17,689 nucleotides of DNA from the NCBI GenBank assembly GCA_964423615.1, contig CAYRFQ010000136.1, positions 1 through 17,689 on the forward strand, in the 5' to 3' direction. Below the pieces are notes generated by a model that ran no database searches, was not told the DNA's origin, and saw nothing but the letters and a program-made list of their open reading frames with translations. Both the position numbers and the translations under genes were made by a program. Shown here in pieces: positions 7,929 through 15,008 of this stretch. The first letter of the stretch is position 1. Each line of letters opens with the position of its first letter. The stretch comes from CAYRFQ01 sp964423615. Its GTDB lineage: Bacteria; Planctomycetota; Planctomycetia; Gemmatales; Gemmataceae.

Positions 7929-8933
7929 TCAGCGCCGGATCGTAACGACTTCGCCGCGATCAAGTTGGCCCGTTCGACTGACGTTCGGAGTCAGTGTGAA
8001 CCGATCGAACCCGGTGTTACCCTGAATCTGAGCGTTGATGCTCGAATCGGGTTCGGCTCCAGCAAAACCTCGATCGGCCTTCCAAATTTGGAAATCAAGG
8101 TAGTCGTTTCCAGAATCTCCTGCGACCAAAGCCGATCGGTATCGGTCCCCAACTGTGCCGCTGCTACCAGTGTCCATGAAAAATCGCACTCGTGCGGTAT
8201 CGTTTTGGTCCCCTCCTCTGAGGTTGAGCAACACTCGACCATCTAACTCACCATCATAGCGAGCCTCGAAGTAATCGTAGCCTTGATCTCCATAGAGGTT
8301 CATAGAAACCGTGGCATTGTAGGAAACATCGACATCGTTATCCATCAAGCCGTAGATGGCATCGTTGCCTTGCTGTCCATACAAAGAAGTGTTCAGATAA
8401 CTGCCGTAACTCAAATCTCCAAAACCAAACGCCGCTAACTGGTCATTGCCGTTGCCGCCATAAGCATACATATTAAACCAGGAGTATGAGGACAAATTGC
8501 CACGTACCTCACCCCAAACGATGTCGTTACCGTCTCCGGCACTGACATTCAATGTCTGTCGCCCGGATGATCGCAAACTGTTGGTCAGGCGATAACGAAC
8601 TATATCATCACCACCATAAGTCATGACACGGATATAACTGATGTTGCCTCTCGTTTGGGTCCAAGGGCTACGATCATCCTCATACGAAAACCGGCTATCG
8701 AGTCGGTAACGGATGTTCCCTGGAGCGTTGGTACCGTTGTCCTTGATCTCAACTTTGTTGACCGAGTCGTCACCGAAGACATAGAGTGTACTCCCAGATT
8801 CGAAGCCAAACGTAGCTGGCACGGCTCTCTCTTCCAACGATTCAAGGGAGAGCTGGGCACGGTTCTTCCCTTTCGTTGGGTTTGCTTTCGGGTTCTTGGT
8901 TCCGGTCGAAAAAAGGTTCTTGAACAAATTCAT
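7929..8933 (-). CDS. Planctomycete surface protein with RTX-like Gly/Asp repeats
   Basis: A 334-residue protein. After a basic N-terminus it carries LESLEERAVPAT (residues 30-41), the short motif seen near the start of many large planctomycete extracellular proteins, often in place of a classical signal peptide. The body has eight or so spaced glycine/aspartate-rich turns: YGGDDIV, AGDGNDIV, YGGNGNDQL, YGQQGNDAI, YGDQGYDYF, RGGDQNDTA, AGDSGNDYL and GNTGFDRF. These resemble the calcium-binding GGxGxDxL repeats of RTX proteins but are more widely spaced and degenerate. It is rich in Tyr and Asn, as expected for a secreted beta-rich protein, and short for its class. The ATG at 8931-8933 has AAAGG eight bases upstream and is preferred over an in-frame GTG at 8942. 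Surface location and calcium binding are inferences. No protease or secretion partner is adjacent. Confidence 0.8.
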   Translation of the reverse strand: MNLFKNLFSTGTKNPKANPTKGKNRAQLSLESLEERAVPATFGFESGSTLYVFGDDSVNKVEIKDNGTNAPGNIRYRLDSRFSYEDDRSPWTQTRGNISYIRVMTYGGDDIVRYRLTNSLRSSGRQTLNVSAGDGNDIVWGEVRGNLSSYSWFNMYAYGGNGNDQLAAFGFGDLSYGSYLNTSLYGQQGNDAIYGLMDNDVDVSYNATVSMNLYGDQGYDYFEARYDGELDGRVLLNLRGGDQNDTARVRFFMDTGSSGTVGDRYRSALVAGDSGNDYLDFQIWKADRGFAGAEPDSSINAQIQGNTGFDRFTLTPNVSRTGQLDRGEVVTIRR

Positions 8934-9368
8934 GAAGATCACCTTTGGAATTCCCCTTGCGAAATGAACAAACTGAATCCGTGGGGGCTCAGTAATTCAG
9001 TTTGATAAACTCATCCACACAGGTTCGACCCCTGATGGATTGGGTTACAGGCATCCTGGTTAACCCAGGCACTAGTTCTGAACGTTTCATGGTTGAGTAC
9101 TCAGAAAACTATGCGTAGAAATGCTGCTCAGGGGGGCGCAAAGAATCAGAATTGTTGTGATGATCGGAGAGCGTTAGTCTTGACCAAGTTCACAGTGGAG
9201 ACTACACGTGTGAAGTGGGTGAGTTGACTGGAAAAGTGAGTTGGGTAAGAAGGATTGCTTTTTTGGAGTGCAGAGGCTTGTTGGTCAAAAATAAAAGTAC
9301 CAATTCCCGAGGAAGACGAGGAAACCGTCGTTCAATTGCCCCACTCCGGAATCAAAGACAAAATCGAG
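8934..9368 (-). other. Upstream region of the surface-protein gene
   Basis: A gap of about 435 bases with no convincing gene. A 27-residue plus-strand frame at 9035-9118 lacks a ribosome site and was not called. The stretch probably contains the promoter and 5' leader of the minus-strand surface-protein gene, plus the 10-base inverted repeat listed separately. A partial palindrome, CCTGGTTAACCCAGG, lies near 9054-9068. I could not pick out a reliable promoter. Confidence 0.5.
8969..9004. repeat. Perfect 10-bp inverted repeat upstream of the surface-protein gene
   Basis: CAAACTGAAT at 8969-8978 and ATTCAGTTTG at 8995-9004 are exact reverse complements separated by 16 bases. The repeat lies 36-71 bases upstream of the chosen ATG of the surface-protein gene. 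It could be a regulator's operator or a stem in the mRNA leader. Spacing between arm centres is about 26 bases. Confidence 0.5.
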
Positions 9369-9390
9369 AAAAGCGGCAGTTTGCTGCCGC
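9369..9390 (-). terminator. Intrinsic terminator of the beta-propeller/PHP gene
   Basis: GCGGCAG (9373-9379) and CTGCCGC (9384-9390) form a seven-pair GC-rich stem with a four-base loop. Read on the minus strand, the stem is followed at once by TTTT and then further T-rich sequence. It begins 29 bases after the stop of the 9420-12434 gene, which is the classic position. Confidence 0.8.
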
Positions 9391-9419
9391 CATCCAAACG
9401 AAAAACCCAGTACGGAGTA

Positions 9420-12400
9420 CTACTTTTTCTGCTTGATCCACATGGGCGAAGACCATGCGACTTCGTCGTTCTCTTGGACGACTCGGACATAGTAATAATG
9501 CGTATTGCCAGTCCCTCGCGGGTCAGTCCATTCCCCTTCAAACTTGGTTCCTTTCGGACGGAACGTCTTGACAGGGGTGCTGTCCTTCATGACGTCCACT
9601 TTCTGGAGTTTGTCCGTTCCGATGACCGTGAAGCTGATCTTCGGGGCTTTGGTCGTCGTGAATTCATCACCCATCAGGTAATCACCACTTCGGACATCCA
9701 GGATGATGTTGTCCGTCGCACCGTAAACGTGACGTTTCTTGACGGCCTCAAGGATGCTTTTTCGATCGTTCTTCGGAGCCAGGACAACGAAATACGAAAT
9801 ATGAGTCGACCAATGGTCGGAGGAAGCCTGAAAACCAAGCCGATAGCCTTTTTCAAGGGCCAGATCAACAAACCCCTTTGGATACCAACCGCCGATGTTT
9901 GTAGGAAATCGTTTGAGCTGAGGGTCATATCCTGCTCGTGGAGCTCCAGGGTGTTCGTACGACATCCGGTCGCCCTGGTATATCTCGACGATCGGTTCGG
10001 CCTTCGGATCATTGTCGCGCCAGTCCGTTCCCATCCCTGTTGCTGAGGTGTGAACGGCACAGATGCCACCCATCTCGTGAAGATATCGGTATAGCATCTT
10101 CGTGTCGTCGGGATGAACTCCACCTGGCCAACGTCTAACTCCTTTGGGGCGTTTTTGGGGAGGGGCCAGTCGCGGGAGCGTCATCACCCCGCGCTTGGCG
10201 AACATGACGTTACGATGCCCATGAGGATACGAAACGCTACGTTCGTAGGTGTGCATCGGCGTGAAATGACCAACCACCAAATAGGCATCGTTGAACTTCT
10301 GAGTCAAGTACCAGGGGTATTCCCGCCCCGCGCCGTTGTCGTGATCTCCGTTTCCAATCCAGTCGAAATCGGCCGCGTCGATTGCGTAACGGAACATGTC
10401 TTCGAGAGAACCATCTGCTTCCCCGTCCCAAGAAATTTCTGTGTGTCGATGGTACTCCCCACGAAGCAACTTCAGTTCCTCGCCCTTGTGATGGACGCGA
10501 TATTTCCGGATCCTCGCCACGTCCTTATCCACACCCAAGCCCACATCAAACTCACCCTTGCCAGGGTTTTGGCGTTTCTTTCCGAACACGGGTGGGGTGG
10601 ATTTTCGGTCCAGGTTGACGAAGCTCAAATAGATCTGGTTGTCGATTGTGTTGGGCGTGGTGTACCGCCCGTCGGTGTTATGAGCAACCACAATTCCACC
10701 ACTGACGTGAGGAAGGAGAGCTGGTCGATGATCAAGCAGCCCATCGGAGTGACTCAATTCGATTTCTGGACTCCACTGCTCGCCATCGAGTCGTCGGGCG
10801 AACGTGATCCAGTAAGCTCCAGGGTGAGACGAATACCGACAGCCGAAATTACGGCGATATGTCAGCCAGACTCGGCCTTTTCCATCGATTCCGATTTTGG
10901 GATAAGCATAACGAGGATGACGCTCGTACTTGTTCGTTTTGATCCCGTCGAACGGAAGCTGCGGAGGGGACGCGTTCAGTGCTGGGAGCAAAGCAACTGG
11001 GGAGAACCAGCCAGTCCTGTTCTCTTTGCGGCAAAGGACTCGAACAGTTCGTCCGTCGTAAAGTGGATGACCGTCTTTGCTGTCGAGAGCACCATAATCC
11101 TTACCCCACTTTGGCGGACCGTGCTCGTAAGCAATCCAAAGACGACCGTGCGTGTCGTAGGTCAAGGCCGGTCTTGCCTCGAAGTATTTCGTAGCGACGA
11201 CGGTGGAAGTAACAGGCTTGGCGTCCTTGGATGAGAAGGTGCTGACCAGGATGTCGTAGCCACTCGTTTGGCTGTAGTAGTCGCAACCAACGGACACGTC
11301 TCCATTGGGGCTTGCAGCAATCGAGGGGGCCCATGCGGTGCTGTTTTGGAGCGTCTGCTTTTGATGGCTCTCCCATTTACCATTCTCATTGACGATCGTG
11401 CCGATTCCTGAATTGCCTTCGGCATCCCAGTAATGGTAGGCAACCCAGATGTCTCCATTGGCGGCGACACACGCCGCTGGCGACAGGTCGGCCCCTTTGT
11501 TTCTCGTCAGAAGTATTTCGTTGCCTATTCCTTTCTTCCCTGCGTTCTTGCTACCGAGCGAACGGGCATAAAGATCAAAATTATTGTTCCTCTGAGCACT
11601 GTAGACGACCCAGACTAGATTGTCCTTCGTCACGGCGACCGCCAACCTGGCGATATCTTGGCGATTGTCCGTGACCGCGACAGGTGGACTCCACTTTCCG
11701 TCTCGGTACGAACGAACGAACACTTGCTCGGAGTATTCCGGATGATACAGGTTCTTGAAGTTCTTCGGTTGCTTCTTGTAGCGTTGCTGTTGGATCGTCC
11801 GACTGGAGTCCCGTAGCCCATAGCTGGTGTAAGCAATCCAGAGGGTTCCATCGGGTCCATACGTCGCAGCTGGGCAATCGTCTTCGGTTGGTCCGGTCGC
11901 GACGGGAAGGGCTGCCGAGACGAGCCGGGCAACCGCCTGCCCTTGGAACATGGGGACTCGTTTACCAGACAGGACAGCGTTGAGTTTGATTGTCGCTTGA
12001 CCACGATCCTTCACGTTGACAACGATCTCGGCATCTTTCTGGACATCTTGGAGGTGATAGACCACGCCCACAGTGGCTGGGCCTTCGAGTTTGTCAAGGA
12101 TAGCCCTTCGGGAGCCGAGCCGAAGAGCCCGGTACGATCTCGCCGTCCATTTTGACGGCTTGATGAGCTTGTCGTTTTGGCGAAACCGATAGCCGTCCCG
12201 ACGCAACACCTTCGCACCGTTTACCTTGGCCGCCCCAGACCAGTCTTTCGACTTCCGGTCCTTGATCCCGAATTCAAGAAGAACGGCGACAGGAGCTGAG
12301 TGTTCTCCTGATTGGAAGGCACGATCCAAAACTGGATGCGACTTGGCTTGTTGTTGCTGTTGGAGACGGGCGGCGATACCCACGACGACGAGGGTAATAC

Positions 12401-12434
12401 TTACCGCCCCCAAGAGAAGCAAGCGACGTTTCAT
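9420..12434 (-). CDS. Secreted beta-propeller plus PHP/DUF3604-like protein
   Basis: A 1004-residue protein exported or anchored by an N-terminal hydrophobic segment (MKRRLLLLGAVSITLVVVG), which is followed by a run of five glutamines. Residues about 185-600 contain repeated blades of the type GTLWIAYTSYG, LVWVVYSAQ, GDIWVAYHYWD, GRLWIAYEHG and GRVWLTYRRNFG, a sialidase/propeller-like fold. From about 655 comes a metal-hydrolase domain resembling DUF3604 and the PHP superfamily: LLRGEYHRHTE (His662, His664), GNGDHDNG (Asp697, His698), GGICAVHTS (His795) and SSDHW (Asp873, His874). A final beta domain runs from about 915 to the end. The substrate is unknown; PHP proteins cleave phosphoesters, but no sequence feature here fixes that. 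The ATG at 12432-12434 has GAGGG six bases upstream, and the frame's upstream TTG start (12470) is rejected. It is divergent from nth. Confidence 0.85.
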   Translation of the reverse strand: MKRRLLLLGAVSITLVVVGIAARLQQQQQAKSHPVLDRAFQSGEHSAPVAVLLEFGIKDRKSKDWSGAAKVNGAKVLRRDGYRFRQNDKLIKPSKWTARSYRALRLGSRRAILDKLEGPATVGVVYHLQDVQKDAEIVVNVKDRGQATIKLNAVLSGKRVPMFQGQAVARLVSAALPVATGPTEDDCPAATYGPDGTLWIAYTSYGLRDSSRTIQQQRYKKQPKNFKNLYHPEYSEQVFVRSYRDGKWSPPVAVTDNRQDIARLAVAVTKDNLVWVVYSAQRNNNFDLYARSLGSKNAGKKGIGNEILLTRNKGADLSPAACVAANGDIWVAYHYWDAEGNSGIGTIVNENGKWESHQKQTLQNSTAWAPSIAASPNGDVSVGCDYYSQTSGYDILVSTFSSKDAKPVTSTVVATKYFEARPALTYDTHGRLWIAYEHGPPKWGKDYGALDSKDGHPLYDGRTVRVLCRKENRTGWFSPVALLPALNASPPQLPFDGIKTNKYERHPRYAYPKIGIDGKGRVWLTYRRNFGCRYSSHPGAYWITFARRLDGEQWSPEIELSHSDGLLDHRPALLPHVSGGIVVAHNTDGRYTTPNTIDNQIYLSFVNLDRKSTPPVFGKKRQNPGKGEFDVGLGVDKDVARIRKYRVHHKGEELKLLRGEYHRHTEISWDGEADGSLEDMFRYAIDAADFDWIGNGDHDNGAGREYPWYLTQKFNDAYLVVGHFTPMHTYERSVSYPHGHRNVMFAKRGVMTLPRLAPPQKRPKGVRRWPGGVHPDDTKMLYRYLHEMGGICAVHTSATGMGTDWRDNDPKAEPIVEIYQGDRMSYEHPGAPRAGYDPQLKRFPTNIGGWYPKGFVDLALEKGYRLGFQASSDHWSTHISYFVVLAPKNDRKSILEAVKKRHVYGATDNIILDVRSGDYLMGDEFTTTKAPKISFTVIGTDKLQKVDVMKDSTPVKTFRPKGTKFEGEWTDPRGTGNTHYYYVRVVQENDEVAWSSPMWIKQKK

Positions 12435-12718
12435 CAGAGGCCCTCTGTGCTCGAGACATGGAGTGGACAATTGTATTCCTACTTGTTTCGTTCAATCGTA
12501 CCGCAAGCTGATGGGTGAATCATCTGTTGATTTAGGATTATTCCGCTACCGACAGTGTTTCCGAGTGGCCAAAACAGTACACTGGACGAAGTGAATTGGA
12601 CAGTGATGGGTTGTGGAATGTTGAATAGTTTGTATTTCTGTTCTGGCTTTAGTTGGGTTCCATTCCACGTGCTCCCACTCGCTCCATAAAACCGGAACTG
12701 CTTTCCGTGAGTCATTGC

Positions 12719-13405
12719 ATGATGCAAACGAACATGTCCGTGCTACTCGAACGGCTCGAGGCCGAGTATCCCAATCCCAAGTACGAACTCCAATGGAAAA
12801 CACCATTGGATTTATTGGTCGCAACCATCCTCGCGTCTCAATGTCCCGACGAACGTGTCAACAGCGTTACTCCGCTACTTTTCGCGAAATACACAACGGC
12901 TAAAGCGTACGCCGAAGCTGACGTCGATGAACTGAGTCAAGAATTCAATATCGTCAGCTTCAACTTGAAGAAGGCCAAGAGAATTATTGAAGTCTGCCAG
13001 CATCTTCTCGATCGCTTCGACGGATCAGTTCCGCAAACGATGGACGAGATGCTGTCGTTGCCTGGTGTGGCCAGAAAGACGGCCAACGTGGTGTTGACAA
13101 TGGCGTTCGGAGTGGAGTCGGGAATCATCGTCGACAGTCACGTCGCCAGGGTCGTGCGGAGACTCGGTTTGAGCAGCAAGAAAACCCCTGAAGTCCAGGA
13201 ACGCGAATTAATGAAGCTCGTTCCCCAAGATCAATGGGTCGCGTTTGGCCCCGCGGTCATCCTTCATGGGCGCCAAACGTGTACTTACCGGGAGCCTCGA
13301 TGTCTTACCTGTTTGTTTGCCGACCTCTGCCCTCGGAATGGCGTCGATGAGGAAGAGGATGAGAACGAAAAGCCTGGCAAGAAATCCAAAAGGACGAAAC
13401 CATGA
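12719..13405 (+). CDS. nth: Endonuclease III, DNA glycosylase/AP lyase
   Basis: A bifunctional base-excision-repair enzyme that removes oxidised pyrimidines and nicks the abasic site. With this start it has 228 residues. The helix-hairpin-helix LPGVARKTANVV covers about 114-125 with the catalytic lysine at 120, and VDSHVARVVRR provides the catalytic Asp at 139. The 4Fe-4S cluster cysteines are at 188, 195, 198 and 204 with the family spacing C-x6-C-x2-C-x5-C. These positions match E. coli Nth almost exactly (Lys120, Asp138, Cys187 and onwards). The N-terminal half has LLVATILASQCPDERVN, the usual substrate-pocket region. A charged tail (EEEDENEKPGKKSKRTK) extends beyond the cluster. Alternative ATGs lie at 12722 and 12734. 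The gene's last four bases overlap the ung start (ATGA). Confidence 0.95.
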   Translation: MMQTNMSVLLERLEAEYPNPKYELQWKTPLDLLVATILASQCPDERVNSVTPLLFAKYTTAKAYAEADVDELSQEFNIVSFNLKKAKRIIEVCQHLLDRFDGSVPQTMDEMLSLPGVARKTANVVLTMAFGVESGIIVDSHVARVVRRLGLSSKKTPEVQERELMKLVPQDQWVAFGPAVILHGRQTCTYREPRCLTCLFADLCPRNGVDEEEDENEKPGKKSKRTKP

Positions 13406-14085
13406 AAGTGGATCTACCCGAAAGTTGGCTCGCCGTCGTAGGTGACGAACTCGAGAAGAAATACTTCAAGGAACTGGAGGAGTTCGTCGACGCAGAACGC
13501 GAAGAATTTACCGTCTTTCCACCCGAGAGTGAAGTGTTCAACGCGTTCAAGCATTGTCCGTTCGAGAAGCTCAAGGTGTTCTTGATAGGACAAGATCCGT
13601 ATCACGACATCAACCAAGCTCACGGCTTGTCGTTTTCGGTCCGTCCCGGTGTGAAGCCTCCCCCTTCTCTGAAAAACATGTTCAAGGAACTGCGGGACGA
13701 CGTTGGTTGCTCGATTCCAAATAATGGATACCTCGTTCCGTGGGCCGAACAAGGCGTGTTGATGCTCAATGCTGTCTTGACCGTCCGGGCTCACAAGGCC
13801 GGTTCCCACGGCAGCAAGGGGTGGGAGAAGTTTACCGACGCCGCCGTAAAAGCCGCCAACGATCGAGATGATCCTCTGGTTTTTGTACTCTGGGGTGGAT
13901 ACGCGAAGAAGAAGGGGAAGAAGATCGACGAGACAAAACATCGCGTCGTCACGTCGGCCCACCCCTCACCCTTGTCGGCGGATAAAGGCTTCTTCGGGTC
14001 GAAACCGTTCTCTAAAATAAATAGTGCACTGGAAGCGCTTGGCAAAGAACCGATCGACTGGCAAATTCCCGATATCGAAGTGTAA
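13402..14085 (+). CDS. ung: Uracil-DNA glycosylase, family 1
   Basis: Removes uracil from DNA, arising by cytosine deamination or dUTP incorporation, to start base-excision repair. The 227 residues match the family length. GQDPYHD at 63-69 carries the catalytic Asp65; LSFSV and PPPSLKNMF follow at 76-94; LMLNAVLTVRAHKAGSH (120-136) is the uracil-pocket and Pro-rich region; HPSPLSA at 187-193 has the catalytic His187 and the DNA-intercalating loop. It starts with ATG inside the nth stop (ATGA overlap at 13402-13405), so translation is likely coupled with nth. A 12-base gap follows to the GH2-like gene. Confidence 0.97.
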   Translation: MKVDLPESWLAVVGDELEKKYFKELEEFVDAEREEFTVFPPESEVFNAFKHCPFEKLKVFLIGQDPYHDINQAHGLSFSVRPGVKPPPSLKNMFKELRDDVGCSIPNNGYLVPWAEQGVLMLNAVLTVRAHKAGSHGSKGWEKFTDAAVKAANDRDDPLVFVLWGGYAKKKGKKIDETKHRVVTSAHPSPLSADKGFFGSKPFSKINSALEALGKEPIDWQIPDIEV

Positions 14086-14097
14086 GGCACCGAATCC

Positions 14098-14979
14098 ATG
14101 GCATTTATTGTTGAACAAGGTGATGGTATTGCCAAACTTGAGTTTCACAATCAAGATCTCTCCCCAACAAACGCAGAACTTCTTATTGAACTTCGCACCA
14201 AAAGCATCTTGAAGAACCCGGAGGTCCGCGGACGCCTGATGGGACCATCTTGCGTCTACTCGAGTACAATCGAAATAGCCTACCCAATGAAAAACTGGGA
14301 CGTCGCCGTCGACGAGCCGGTCTTGGTGACGAAAGTCATCATCCCTGAACCTAGTCTGTGGGATCCCGTCTCGCCGTTTTTGTACTACGGGCCACTCGAA
14401 TTGTGGGAGGGTGAGGAATGTCTCGCCCGCGGTAAGCTCACGCACGGATTACGGTCGATTCAGATGACCCCACGGGGATTGCGGTGGAATGGTAAACCAA
14501 TGGTCCTACGTGGGACGGTCGTGGACGAGGTCACGGAACTCGATCTTGTTGGGCTTCGCGAAGCGGGCTTCAACGCTATCGTCCTCACAAAGTCCGCGAG
14601 GAACCTCGAGACCACGGCGCTAGCTGACAAGTATGGTATTGTGATACTTGTGCAATTGCAAAGCCTGGACGAGTTGGATTGGCTCCATCCGCTCGCCTCT
14701 TACGCTTCCGTCCTGGGTTGGATTGTTCCTGAAGAGGTTCTGGGAGATGACACCTTTCGGGACAAGTTCTCACCGTTGGTAGTCGCCAACAATCAGTTAA
14801 TCGGGGTGGAGGTCAAAACCGGCCACATTCCTGCCGACCGTGGAATAGCCTTTGCCTTCGGGGATGACAACACGTTGTCAATGTGCGACGGGTCGCGTCT
14901 CCCTGGACTCATTCTGGTCGACGCGATACCTCAGAGTGTCTCAGACGAGGAATCGGTTGTGGGCTACATACGTAAGTAA
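14098..14979 (+). CDS. Reduced glycoside-hydrolase-family-2-like protein, probably non-catalytic
   Basis: A 293-residue protein with the layout of a shortened GH2 enzyme. The N-terminal half is beta-rich and ends in the family's sandwich signature: PEPSLWDPVSPFLYYGPLEL (83-102), HGLRSI (116-121), GLRWNGKPMVLRG (127-139). The start of a TIM barrel follows: LDLVGLREAGFNAIVLTKSA (148-167) and LADKYGIVILVQL (175-187). The acid/base block, normally W-S-L-G-N-E, appears as GWIVPEE (207-213), so a Glu is present but the preceding Asn is lost. No nucleophile region can be recognised, and the protein stops where a barrel would still have several strands to go. It has no signal peptide. It probably binds carbohydrate or has a new role rather than hydrolysing sugars (inference). 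AAGG lies ten bases before the ATG. It sits 12 bases after ung and 29 before the oxidoreductase, in one direction, so co-transcription is likely. Confidence 0.7.
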   Translation: MAFIVEQGDGIAKLEFHNQDLSPTNAELLIELRTKSILKNPEVRGRLMGPSCVYSSTIEIAYPMKNWDVAVDEPVLVTKVIIPEPSLWDPVSPFLYYGPLELWEGEECLARGKLTHGLRSIQMTPRGLRWNGKPMVLRGTVVDEVTELDLVGLREAGFNAIVLTKSARNLETTALADKYGIVILVQLQSLDELDWLHPLASYASVLGWIVPEEVLGDDTFRDKFSPLVVANNQLIGVEVKTGHIPADRGIAFAFGDDNTLSMCDGSRLPGLILVDAIPQSVSDEESVVGYIRK

Positions 14980-15008
14980 CCATTAGAAAGGGTAAACGGG
15001 AGACTCCC

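Noticed and set aside
7656..8246. Plus-strand open frame of 196 residues running into the surface-protein gene.
   Set aside because: It overlaps the surface-protein gene antisense, has no ribosome site and no domain-like sequence.
9035..9118. 27-residue plus-strand frame upstream of the surface-protein gene.
   Set aside because: Too short, with no ribosome site and nothing to support translation.
10113..11234. Plus-strand open frame of 373 residues.
   Set aside because: It is opposite the beta-propeller/PHP gene, whose blades and metal motifs are unmistakable.
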